From contig NZ_LSJA01000261.1 of the NCBI RefSeq assembly GCF_001556515.1, positions 1 through 9,560 of the forward strand: DNA of 9,560 nucleotides, given 5' to 3'. The notes under the pieces are model-generated. The model was not told the origin of the DNA and searched no databases. It was given only the letters and a program-made list of their open reading frames with translations. A program made the position numbers and the translations under genes. Origin of the DNA: Caulobacter sp. CCH9-E1 (GTDB lineage: Bacteria; Pseudomonadota; Alphaproteobacteria; Caulobacterales; Caulobacteraceae). This document shows, one piece after another, positions 1 to 7,082 of this stretch (the stretch's first letter is position 1; every line of letters begins with the position of its first letter).

Positions 1-264
1 TTCGAACCAAACCGTTATCTAAAGATGCGACTCGCATCGAATGCGAACACCGACAATAAGTTATTGTAATTGCTAGGATATTTCCGATAAGATAAATTGG
101 GCGCGAACCGCGTGTAGCCGAATTCTACGCTCCGGCGGCCCTTCGAGGCCCCTGGGAGCTGCCACCCGGTCGACCAACAGTCGGATTGCGTGGTCTCGGC
201 TTTGCTTGGCCGCACAGGCTTCTACTCGATATGGGATTCGAGTTCAGTTGGATGCCGAGGCGCT
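1..264. other. AT-richer non-coding end segment with two 15-bp palindromes
   Basis: I see no convincing gene here. Bases 1-110 are clearly richer in A and T than the rest of the window. Two perfect odd-centred palindromes sit close together. One is at 24-38 (GATGCGA, centre C, TCGCATC) and the other at 53-67 (ACAATAA, centre G, TTATTGT), with centres 29 bp apart. ATGCGA recurs at 41-46. The short open frames across this stretch have no recognisable protein content or ribosome-binding site. It lies downstream of the truncated czcA-like gene, so it could be a control region for a gene off the left edge, or a junction with other DNA. Neither is shown. Confidence 0.4.
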
Positions 265-1398
<1,134 letters not shown>

Positions 1399-1404
1399 TC
1401 AGAA

Positions 1405-1409
1405 CTCCT
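1405..1409 (-). promoter_or_regulatory. Ribosome-binding site of the chimeric gene
   Basis: AGGAG on the minus strand, six bases before GTG 1398. It supports this GTG as the start and shows that the translation signals of the former small exported gene are intact. Confidence 0.6.
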
Positions 1410-1422
1410 GGCAGGCGTTACT

Positions 1423-1436
1423 AGGTTGCGCAGCCT
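1423..1436. promoter_or_regulatory. Imperfect palindrome upstream of the chimeric gene, candidate operator
   Basis: AGGTTGCGCAGCCT is symmetric apart from one mismatched pair. It lies in the 64-bp gap between the MFS gene and the GTG start of the chimeric gene, 25-38 bases before that start. A wider GCAGGC/GCCTGC pair (1411-1416 and 1433-1438) brackets it. It could be a regulator site of the ancestral czc operon or a weak hairpin after the MFS gene. I do not recognise it as a known consensus. Confidence 0.25.
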
Positions 1437-1462
1437 GCGGGTGCAAGAACAGTGACATGCGA

Positions 1463-2809
1463 CTAGACGCCCATTCTCGGCCACTGATGGTGGAGATCAT
1501 CAATGACGAAAGCATGTACGTGTTCGGGCCGCCCGCCGGCCCGGAAACCCTCACGCAAATGAGGATGGTCAGAGGGCAGTTCGGCGTGAGTGTGCGCGAG
1601 CTGATCGGGATCGCGCGCCGGCCATACCTTCAGACCAATGACCACCCCGGCGAGGCATATTAGAGCCAGCGCCACGAGGGTCGCGGACATGCCCAGCGCC
1701 GCGCCGAGACCGCCGGCGACTGTGTAGGTCAACAGCCAGCAGGCGTGCGACAAGGCGAACTGAGCCGCAAAGACCGCGCTCCGGTCCTCGGGGGTCGCCG
1801 AGCGCCGCAGGAGTCGCCCCGATGGGGTCAGGACGGCTGAATAGGCCGCGCCCATCACGGCCCAGAACGCGAGAAGCAGGATCCATTGATCCACTCCGGG
1901 CGTGGCCGCGAGCATAGCCATGGCCGCGAGGGCTGCGGTGAGGAGCGATGCTGCGGCGACCATGACCGGCCGGTCGCCGATGCGCTCCAGAACCCGCGGA
2001 AGGCACAGGGCGGCGGCCATGGATCCGCCGCCGAAGGCAGCCAATGCGATGGCCACATCGTCGGCCGAGCGGCCGAGCACATCGCGGACGTAGACGACGG
2101 TGTTCACGATCACCATGGCGCCGCCGGCGGCGGCAGCGAGGTTGAGCGCCAGAAGGCCCCGCAGGCGCGGGGTCTTGAGGTAGATCCGCGCCCCGCGGGT
2201 CGTTCTGGCGTATATGCCGCCTTCCCGCTTCATCGGCTTCGGCTGCGGGACCACGACCGACACCACCAGGGCGGCGGAGGCGAGAAAGCCGACAACCGTT
2301 CCGCCAAATAGCCAGTGGAAGCTGATCACGGTCAGCAGGGCGGCCGCCAGCATGGGGCTGACGAGACTCTCCATGTCGTAGGCCAACCGCGAGAGCGACA
2401 GCGCCCGGGTGTAGCGTTCCTCTTCGGGAAGGATGTCTGGGATCGCGGCCTGGAACGTCGGCGTGAAAGCCGCTGAGGCCGATTGCAGCAGAAAGATAAG
2501 CAGGTAGACCTGCCAGACCTCGGTCACGAAGGGCAGCATGACCGCCACGGCGGCCCGGACGAGGTCCATCGAAACCAGAAAGCCGCGCCGCGGCAGACGG
2601 TCGACGAAGGCGTTCACAACCGGGCCTACCCCGATAAAGGCGATCATCTTGATCGCCAGGGCCCCGCCGAGCACGGCGCCGGCGTTCGCGCCCGCAAGAT
2701 CGTAGGACAGTAGACCCAGCGCGACGGTCGCTAGGCCCGTGCCGATCAGGGCGATGACCTGGGCCAAGAAGAGGTGCCGATAGGTACGGTCCCCGAGAAC
2801 GCTCAGCAT
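1463..2809 (-). CDS. MFS efflux transporter with His-containing C-terminal tail (NreB-like)
   Basis: A 448-residue major facilitator protein predicted in the inner membrane. The sequence alternates about twelve hydrophobic segments with short loops. DRLPRR near residues 70-75 sits where the family has its conserved basic loop between TM2 and TM3. A longer cytoplasmic loop around residues 190-215 (PQPKPMKREGG) separates the two halves. The tail from residue 406 holds eight histidines in 43 residues (HTH, DHPH, EHVH, LHH), reminiscent of the nickel-resistance exporter NreB. The ATG at 2809 has GAGGAA upstream at about 9-nt spacing. It follows dmeR and dmeF in the same direction, so nickel or cobalt efflux is the likely job. 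That is inference from context and tail; other MFS_1/MFS_3 drug exporters cannot be excluded. Confidence 0.8.
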   Translation of the reverse strand: MLSVLGDRTYRHLFLAQVIALIGTGLATVALGLLSYDLAGANAGAVLGGALAIKMIAFIGVGPVVNAFVDRLPRRGFLVSMDLVRAAVAVMLPFVTEVWQVYLLIFLLQSASAAFTPTFQAAIPDILPEEERYTRALSLSRLAYDMESLVSPMLAAALLTVISFHWLFGGTVVGFLASAALVVSVVVPQPKPMKREGGIYARTTRGARIYLKTPRLRGLLALNLAAAAGGAMVIVNTVVYVRDVLGRSADDVAIALAAFGGGSMAAALCLPRVLERIGDRPVMVAAASLLTAALAAMAMLAATPGVDQWILLLAFWAVMGAAYSAVLTPSGRLLRRSATPEDRSAVFAAQFALSHACWLLTYTVAGGLGAALGMSATLVALALICLAGVVIGLKVWPARDPDQLAHTHAELPSDHPHLREGFRAGGRPEHVHAFVIDDLHHQWPRMGV

Positions 2810-3045
2810 AATGCTGGCTTCCTCAACCGGGGCATAAGCAGCGAACCGTCACAGGCCAGTCCGGATAGGCTATCGAATCTGTCACGCGCTTGCCGGGCCA
2901 CGAAGCGATGCCTTCGGGGTGATGTTCGACGTGACCTTGCGCGAGAACCGTCTTGGCCCTGCTGAGGGCGCTGACCGGTTCCGATTGTATCGACGGGGCG
3001 CGCAGCTTGGAGGCTCTCGTGAAGGCCTCTTGCTATCGAACTCAT
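2803..3045 (-). CDS. Possible 80-residue ORF bridging dmeF and the MFS gene
   Basis: This frame fills the gap between dmeF and the MFS gene exactly. Its ATG overlaps the dmeF stop as ATGA (3042-3045), and its stop overlaps the first codons of the MFS gene as ATGCTGA (2803-2809). Such overlaps are usual for translationally coupled operon genes. Against it, the product is Arg-, Ser- and Gln-rich, with no domain, signal peptide or membrane segment that I recognise. No good ribosome-binding site precedes its ATG, and open frames of this size are common by chance at this GC content. The alternative is that 2810-3041 is a plain spacer or the residue of a deleted gene. Confidence 0.25.
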   Translation of the reverse strand: MSSIARGLHESLQAARPVDTIGTGQRPQQGQDGSRARSRRTSPRRHRFVARQARDRFDSLSGLACDGSLLMPRLRKPALC

Positions 3046-3995
3046 CGGGGTTCGACCGTAACATGCGCCAGCTCATGCACTCTGCGCAGACGCTGGCGTA
3101 CGTCGGCGGCTGAGGCTGCGCCCGTGAAGCTGACGATTGCCGCGTGGGCGCCAGGCCCGATCCGCCAAACATGCAGGTCCGTGATCTTGGCGTCCCCGAG
3201 CCCTTCAACCTCCTCCCGCACTTCGCCCTCCAGATGAGCATCAGCCGTGTCGAGCAGCACGGCGGCTGTGTCGCGCATCAGGTTCCAGGCCCAGACGGAG
3301 ATGACGACCGCGCCGACGATGCCCATCACAGGGTCGAGCCAAACCCAGCCAAGATATCGCCCGGCGACCAACGCCGTGATCGCCAGCACCGAGGTCAGCG
3401 CGTCGGCAAGGACGTGCACGAAGGCAGAGCGGAGATTGTTGTCGTGATGCGCGTGCGCTCGATCGGAGGCGTGGCCGTGGTGATCACCGCCATCGGGATG
3501 CTCGTGAACGTGAGCGTGGCCATGATGGTGATCGTGCCCCCCCGACAGGAGAAGGGCGCTCACGACGTTTACGGCGAGCCCCACTACGGCCACGAGCGTG
3601 GCCTCGCCGAAGCTCACGGGCTGCGGATTGAGAAGGCGGACGATGGATTCGACACCTATCGCGAGCGCGATCAGGGCGAGCACAAGCGCAGAGGCGAAGC
3701 CGGCCAAATCGCCGACCTTGCCCGTACCGAAGCTGAAGCGCCGGCTGCGCGCGTGACGACGAGCGTAGGCGTAAGCCGCCGCCGCGACGGTCAGAGCGCC
3801 CGCGTGGGTCGCCATGTGGAATCCGTCGGCGAGCAGGGCCATTGAGTTGAAGACACTGCCGGCGATGATCTCGCCAACCATCATCACGGCGGTTAGGGCC
3901 ACGACCCACAGCGTGCGTCGGGCATTTTCATCGTGCCGTTCGCCGAGGAAGACGTGGTCGTGGGACAAGGCCTCGTCTGAGGCTGACAGATTCAA
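3042..3995 (-). CDS. Cation diffusion facilitator DmeF, cobalt/nickel efflux
   Basis: A 317-residue inner-membrane antiporter of the CDF family that exports divalent cations, in the DmeF group chiefly Co(II) and Ni(II). The N-terminus reads HDHVFLGERHDENARRT, typical of DmeF. Membrane segments start near residue 29. The first metal-site motif is ADGFHMATH (D57, H60, H64), which has HxxxH where many CDF zinc exporters have HxxxD. The second is HVLAD (H194, D198). Residues 154-185 form a cytoplasmic His-rich loop with about 15 histidines. The C-terminal ~85 residues are the cytoplasmic metal-binding domain (TDLHVWRIGPG). The start is TTG at 3995. AGGAAG overlapping the dmeR stop codon gives an 8-nt spacing to it, with only 11 bp between the genes. 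This supports co-transcription with dmeR and control by it. Confidence 0.92.
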   Translation of the reverse strand: MNLSASDEALSHDHVFLGERHDENARRTLWVVALTAVMMVGEIIAGSVFNSMALLADGFHMATHAGALTVAAAAYAYARRHARSRRFSFGTGKVGDLAGFASALVLALIALAIGVESIVRLLNPQPVSFGEATLVAVVGLAVNVVSALLLSGGHDHHHGHAHVHEHPDGGDHHGHASDRAHAHHDNNLRSAFVHVLADALTSVLAITALVAGRYLGWVWLDPVMGIVGAVVISVWAWNLMRDTAAVLLDTADAHLEGEVREEVEGLGDAKITDLHVWRIGPGAHAAIVSFTGAASAADVRQRLRRVHELAHVTVEPR

Positions 3996-4006
3996 GGCGG
4001 CTCTTC

Positions 4007-4282
4007 CTATTTTGCGTATCGGCGCACGACTGCGATCAGCTCTTCGGCGCCGGAAGCTCGGTCCGCATCCGTTAGGTCGGGCCGGGCCACGTGCTCGCGG
4101 ACATGGTCCTCAATCAGCTCGTCCATCAGCCCGTTAACAGCCCCGCGCACGCCGGCAGCCTGATGCAGGATCGTCGAACAGCCCGCTTCGTCAGCGATGG
4201 CCCTCTCGATCGCGGCGACCTGGCCGGCAATGCGCCGGACCCGGGCCAAGAGCTGCTCTTTGTTGTTCGTCGTATGCGCCAT
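4007..4282 (-). CDS. RcnR/DmeR-type nickel/cobalt-responsive repressor (CsoR family)
   Basis: A 91-residue, all-helical DNA-binding regulator of the CsoR/RcnR/FrmR family (DUF156). H3, C35, H60 and H64 fall at exactly the numbered positions of the E. coli RcnR Ni/Co ligands. This sets it apart from copper-sensing CsoR (C-H-C) and formaldehyde-sensing FrmR. Family hallmarks visible are RVRRIAGQVAAIERAI (15-29), GCSTILHQAAGVRGAVN (34-50) and the DHVREHV helix. In Rhizobiaceae the equivalent dmeR represses dmeRF until nickel or cobalt binds. Here it is the first gene before dmeF, 11 bp away. Its start codon lies inside a G-tract inverted repeat that fits its own operator, so autoregulation is expected. 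Confidence 0.92.
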   Translation of the reverse strand: MAHTTNNKEQLLARVRRIAGQVAAIERAIADEAGCSTILHQAAGVRGAVNGLMDELIEDHVREHVARPDLTDADRASGAEELIAVVRRYAK

Positions 4283-4302
4283 AGGCTACCCCCCTACCCT
4301 AT
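4281..4302 (-). promoter_or_regulatory. Probable DmeR operator overlapping the dmeR start codon
   Basis: On the minus strand the arms ATAGGGTA and TAGCCTAT flank six G residues; seven of eight arm pairs are complementary. A short G/C tract between A/T-rich inverted arms is the known operator form for RcnR, DmeR and other CsoR-family repressors. The site covers the first two bases of the dmeR ATG and the 20 bases before it, so it also includes the G-rich ribosome-binding region. Bound repressor would block the dmeR-dmeF promoter region directly. The match is by eye. Confidence 0.7.
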
Positions 4303-4523
4303 ATGACGCGGAACCACCAGCCCTCGCTTAACGTGCGCATGCTCTCTGCGCGCTTCAGCCCAACCGCTGGCGAGGACTGGGCGAGTCGCCTTTCGACCGG
4401 AGGAGGCGCCTTGCTTCTCAAGTGGGGAACTCATTCACGCCCGGTGCAGGCGCGGCGGCTAGTTTGAGGGGTTGGCGCGCTGAGATGCGTAGACGTTCAC
4501 AGACGCCTTGTCGGGAGACCCCA
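4303..4523. other. Divergent intergenic region between dmeR and copC
   Basis: This spacer must hold promoters for dmeR (leftward) and copC (rightward). CATATA near 4299-4304 could serve the leftward promoter. I found no clear copper-box or MerR-type element for copC. The open frame running into copC from 4422 has no exported-protein start, and its residues before the copC signal peptide look like non-coding translation. Confidence 0.35.
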
Positions 4524-4895
4524 ATGAAGACCCGCCTTTTCGGACTTGCCGCCCTTGCGGGAGCAACCGCCCTCATCGCTTCCAGCCCGGCTTGGGCGCA
4601 TGCGCACCTCGTGAGTTCCAATCCGGCGGCCAACGCCGCCGTCGCGGCCGCGCCGAAGGTCATCACCCTGACCTTCAACGAAAAGCTCGTACCGGCCTTC
4701 TCCAAGTTCGAGCTCACCATGCCGGAGCATGGCGGCATGAAAGTACCGGTGAAGACGACCGTCTCCAAGGACGGCAAGTCCATCACCGGTACGCCGCAGA
4801 GCGCGCTGACCAATGGAGCCTACAAGATCGTGTGGTCCGCGGCCTCGGCCGACGGCCATAAGATGACCGGCGAAGTGGCCTTCAAGGTCGGCTGA
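4524..4895 (+). CDS. Periplasmic copper-binding protein CopC
   Basis: A 123-residue exported copper-binding protein with a CopC/PcoC immunoglobulin-like beta barrel. Residues 1-25 are a signal peptide ending AWA, so the mature protein starts HAHL. That N-terminal histidine (H26) together with D110 and H112 of the ADGH motif matches the Cu(II) site of the family. Other family signatures are VITLTFNEKLVPAFSKFEL and NGAYKIVWSAASADGHKMTGEVAFKV. The methionine-rich Cu(I) loop of plasmid PcoC is mostly absent, with only a few Met near residues 69-76, so this looks like a Cu(II)-only type. ATG 4524 is preferred over 4422 because it gives the signal peptide and has GGAG six bases upstream. copD follows one base after the stop, so the two are co-translated; CopC is thought to hand copper to CopD. 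Confidence 0.93.
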   Translation: MKTRLFGLAALAGATALIASSPAWAHAHLVSSNPAANAAVAAAPKVITLTFNEKLVPAFSKFELTMPEHGGMKVPVKTTVSKDGKSITGTPQSALTNGAYKIVWSAASADGHKMTGEVAFKVG

Positions 4896-4896
4896 C

Positions 4897-5826
4897 GTGC
4901 TCGAGCCTGCGGTCATCATCCTCAGGCTGCTGCAGTATGCGGGGGCGATGGTCCTCATGGGATCATCGCTCTTCTTCATCTATGCCCTCCCCGCCACGGG
5001 TCCGGGCTCGGCCGCGGAGGCGCCGTGGGCCCGCAGGCTGCTGGCGGGCGCGGGCGTGCTGCTGGCGCTCGCGACGCTGCTCTGGATCGCGGCCCAGGCC
5101 AGCGTGCTGGCCGGATCGATGGCGGAGGGACTCAAACCCGAGGCGCTCGGCGCCGTGGTGACGAGCATGGACCTCGGCAAGGCGGGTGTCCTTAGGGCGG
5201 GGGTCGCCCTCCTGGCCACGATCCTCGCCGTGATGCTGAGGCCAGCGCGAGCCAGCTGGATCGTCGCGGCCGCGCTCGGAACTGTCGCGACCGCAACCTT
5301 CGCCTGGATGGGTCATGGCGCGGCGACGGAGGGGCCAGGCGGTGTCATCCACCTTGTCTCCGACATCCTTCACAGCTGGGCAGGGGCCGTCTGGATCGGC
5401 GCGCTCGTGGCCTTCGCGCTGATCCTGCGCACCCGCAGCCGCACGCCGGCAGGGGTGGTCGCCCTGCACCGGGCGCTGCACGGCTTTTCAGGGATCGGCA
5501 CGCTGCTGGTGGCGGTCCTGGTGGCGACTGGACTCGCCAACAGCTGGTTCTTGGTCGGGGCGGATCGGATCGACGGCCTTTGGACCACCTCTTATGGGCG
5601 GCTCTTGAGCCTCAAGCTCCTCCTGTTCGTGGCCATGCTCGGCCTGGCGGCCGCAAACCGCTTCCGGCTGACGCCTGTCCTGGCCCTGGCCTTGGACGAA
5701 CCCTCACGGCAAGGCGCGGCGCTCGCGGATCTGCGCCGCAGCATCGCGCTGGAGACCGCCGCTGCGCTCGGGATCGTGGCTCTCGTGGCCTGGTTCGGCA
5801 CGCTGGCGCCGCCGGCGGCGATGTGA
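4897..5826 (+). CDS. Inner-membrane copper transport protein CopD
   Basis: A 309-residue multi-spanning membrane protein of the CopD/PcoD family, thought to take up copper across the inner membrane with CopC. About eight hydrophobic segments are visible. Conserved His and Trp residues lie in WMGHGA and in IHLVSDILHSWAGAVWIGAL (around residues 130-170). A second conserved stretch, TGLANSWFLVG...TSYGRLLSLKLLLF, lies near 210-250. The length matches stand-alone CopD. It starts at GTG 4897, one base after the copC stop, with no strong ribosome-binding site of its own beyond AAGG in the copC end, so translational coupling is likely. The next gene starts four bases after its stop. Confidence 0.9.
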   Translation: MLEPAVIILRLLQYAGAMVLMGSSLFFIYALPATGPGSAAEAPWARRLLAGAGVLLALATLLWIAAQASVLAGSMAEGLKPEALGAVVTSMDLGKAGVLRAGVALLATILAVMLRPARASWIVAAALGTVATATFAWMGHGAATEGPGGVIHLVSDILHSWAGAVWIGALVAFALILRTRSRTPAGVVALHRALHGFSGIGTLLVAVLVATGLANSWFLVGADRIDGLWTTSYGRLLSLKLLLFVAMLGLAAANRFRLTPVLALALDEPSRQGAALADLRRSIALETAAALGIVALVAWFGTLAPPAAM

Positions 5827-5830
5827 AGTC

Positions 5831-6277
5831 ATGACGCGCCGCCGCAACACGCGAAATCGGATGACAACGGTCGCTGTGGCGCTACCCTCGTGGACGATGC
5901 GCTTACTGCTCGCCCTTCTGGCCGTGATCGGCCTCCTGGCCAGCCCGGCGTCCGCCGCGGCGGCCCAGGCGACTTGCCTGGGTCATGGTGAGGCGATGAT
6001 GAGCATGGCCATGCCGGACATGCCGGGGATGGACCACGACGACGACAAGGCCGACCCTTGCTGCGACCCCGCCAACGACAAGGCGCCCGCCAAGCACGAC
6101 GACATGAGCTGCCTTCTCGCCTGCATGGCCATGTGCGGCGTGACGGCGGCGCTCCCCAGCGCCCCACCTGTCAGCCTCGCGAAGCCTGACCATGGCGCGC
6201 CGCCGCCTGGGCGGATGGCGTCGTTGACGCCTCACGACCCCGGACGCCTCGAACGACCTCCCAGACCGATCGCCTGA
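5831..6277 (+). CDS. Exported Met/His/Cys-rich protein, probable copper-binding
   Basis: A 148-residue protein with no domain I can name. A hydrophobic segment (residues 23-42, MRLLLALLAVIGLLASPASA) is a good signal peptide. The mature part has MMSMAMPDMPGMDHDDD, then DPCCDP, then HDDMSCLLACMAMCG. Methionine, histidine, aspartate and cysteine clusters like these are candidate Cu(I)/Cu(II) ligands. The tail ends ERPPRPIA, as in other small exported proteins of alphaproteobacterial metal loci; the style recalls CopL-like proteins of xanthomonads. The start is uncertain. ATG 5831 follows copD by four bases and suits coupling but gives a long basic leader, while ATG 5861 or 5897 would give a more usual signal peptide. 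A periplasmic copper-buffering role is inferred from composition and its place in the copCD operon. Confidence 0.75.
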   Translation: MTRRRNTRNRMTTVAVALPSWTMRLLLALLAVIGLLASPASAAAAQATCLGHGEAMMSMAMPDMPGMDHDDDKADPCCDPANDKAPAKHDDMSCLLACMAMCGVTAALPSAPPVSLAKPDHGAPPPGRMASLTPHDPGRLERPPRPIA

Positions 6278-6281
6278 CCCC

Positions 6282-6304
6282 TGCGCCGCCCCTAGGGCGG
6301 CGCA
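6282..6304 (+). terminator. 10-bp GC hairpin after the Met/His/Cys gene, no T-tract
   Basis: TGCGCCGCCC and GGGCGGCGCA pair perfectly around a 3-base loop, a few bases after the stop of the 148-residue gene. No T-run follows, so it is not a classic intrinsic terminator. It may stabilise the upstream mRNA or attenuate read-through to the next gene. Confidence 0.45.
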
Positions 6305-6319
6305 TCGCGTGCAGAACCC

Positions 6320-6338
6320 GGCCGGAGTCCGTCCGGCC
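6320..6338 (+). other. Second hairpin in the leader of the 83-residue gene
   Basis: GGCCGGA and TCCGGCC pair perfectly around a 5-base loop, 33 bases before the ATG at 6371 and 15 bases after the first hairpin. Together the two hairpins occupy much of the 93-bp gap. The role is unknown. Confidence 0.35.
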
Positions 6339-6370
6339 ATGATGATCGATCCCACTCGGGAGAGTTTCCC

Positions 6371-6622
6371 ATGACCTATCGCATTCACCTGACGGCAGCG
6401 GCGCTGGCCCTCGGCCTCGTCGCGGCCGCGAGCGCCGCCTCCGCCCAGCCCTACGGCAAGGGCGGCAATTACAGCATGGCTCAGCCGCCGGCGGCACAAC
6501 CCCGCCCCGCGCGGGACTGCGACTGTCCGATGATGAAGGGCGACCAAGCCATGCGCGAGCAATGCATGACCATGATGCGGGATCATGCGCCACCGGCGCC
6601 CAAGAACGGCCCGGCCCGTTGA
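6371..6622 (+). CDS. Small exported Met/Cys protein, candidate copper binder
   Basis: An 83-residue protein of unrecognised family. Residues 1-25 form a clear signal peptide (MTYRIHLTAAALALGLV...ASAQ). After a Pro/Ala-rich stretch come DCDCPMMKG and MREQCMTMMRDH: three cysteines and seven methionines within about 24 residues, followed by a His. This is a plausible soft-metal site. GGGAGAG six bases before ATG 6371 supports the start and shows the gene can be translated independently of its upstream neighbour. It lies in the same direction as copC-copD and is followed by a strong hairpin. A periplasmic copper-binding role is inferred; a small structural or stress-induced secreted peptide is the alternative. 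Confidence 0.7.
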   Translation: MTYRIHLTAAALALGLVAAASAASAQPYGKGGNYSMAQPPAAQPRPARDCDCPMMKGDQAMREQCMTMMRDHAPPAPKNGPAR

Positions 6623-6671
6623 TCGCGATCGCCGCGCACCCCCCATCCCCTTAGGCGCGCGGTGAGCGAGG

Positions 6672-6698
6672 GCGTCGGCGGCCCCTGGCCGCCGACGC
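6672..6698 (+). terminator. Strong 12-bp GC hairpin, probable terminator
   Basis: Arms GCGTCGGCGGCC and GGCCGCCGACGC are perfectly complementary around a 3-base loop, about 50 bp after the stop of the 83-residue gene. TTCCGCTT follows instead of a clean T-run. It probably ends most transcription of the copC-copD group before the broken chaperone gene. Confidence 0.6.
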
Positions 6699-6736
6699 TT
6701 CCGCTTCATCTCCTGTTCTCTCCAGAGGAGACCCTC

Positions 6737-7079
6737 TTGCGGCCCCTATGGCTGATGCTAGGCGCAGCGCGTCTGTCGAGCCCGGCCCAGACCGGCGACA
6801 TGGCGCGAATGAACACGGCCGATTCCGCGACCGTCAAGACCGCCGAGAGGCCCGGAACCGTGGAGTCCGTCGACGGCAGAGACGATTAAGATCGACCACG
6901 GCCCCGTTCCGGGAGCTGGCGGCGATGACCATGGACTTCAAGGCCGCGCCCGGCCCGGTCTAGAGCGTCAAGCCGAATGACAAGGTCGCCTTAGACCCGA
7001 CTTGAAGGATGGCTCAGGCGAGATCACGGCCATCACCAAGCAGCAGGAGGCGTGCGAAGGGGCACGCGTTCGCGTGTAG
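6737..7079 (+). pseudogene. Frameshifted CusF-like periplasmic copper chaperone
   Basis: Pieces of one CusF-type copper-binding domain (PF11604-like) lie in order in different frames. The first frame starts at TTG 6737, behind AGAGGAG at 6724-6730, and runs to GTVESVDGRDD with a stop at 6887. The next frame from 6882 gives TIKIDHGPVP. The third from 6913 gives ELAAMTMDFKAAPGPV, a TAG stop at 6961, then SVKPNDKVALDPT. The last, from about 7008 to 7079, gives DGSGEITAITKQ. This order matches the family pattern: a VDxxxGxIxIDHGPIP strand, then the MTMDF metal-binding turn, then KPGDKV, then a DGxxxITAI end. At least three frame changes and one nonsense codon within about 130 bp mean a full protein cannot be made. 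The signal-peptide region also looks eroded. An intact CusF would bind periplasmic Cu(I)/Ag(I) for a CusCBA-type RND pump, and no intact RND pump is in this window. Confidence 0.78.
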
Positions 7080-7082
7080 CCC

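Noticed and set aside
1..12. TTCGAACC at the left edge as part of a tRNA T-arm
   Set aside because: No acceptor or anticodon arms can be formed with the adjacent sequence on either strand.
1457..1663. 68-codon plus-strand ORF at the end of the MFS gene
   Set aside because: It lies opposite the MFS His-rich tail, with no ribosome-binding site or recognisable content.
3144..3845. 233-codon open frame on the plus strand opposite dmeF
   Set aside because: dmeF on the minus strand has all CDF motifs. The opposite frame is a codon-position shadow of its His-rich and hydrophobic coding.
4422..4523. Upstream extension of copC to ATG 4422
   Set aside because: It would place 34 non-hydrophobic residues before a perfect signal peptide. 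ATG 4524 has its own ribosome-binding site.
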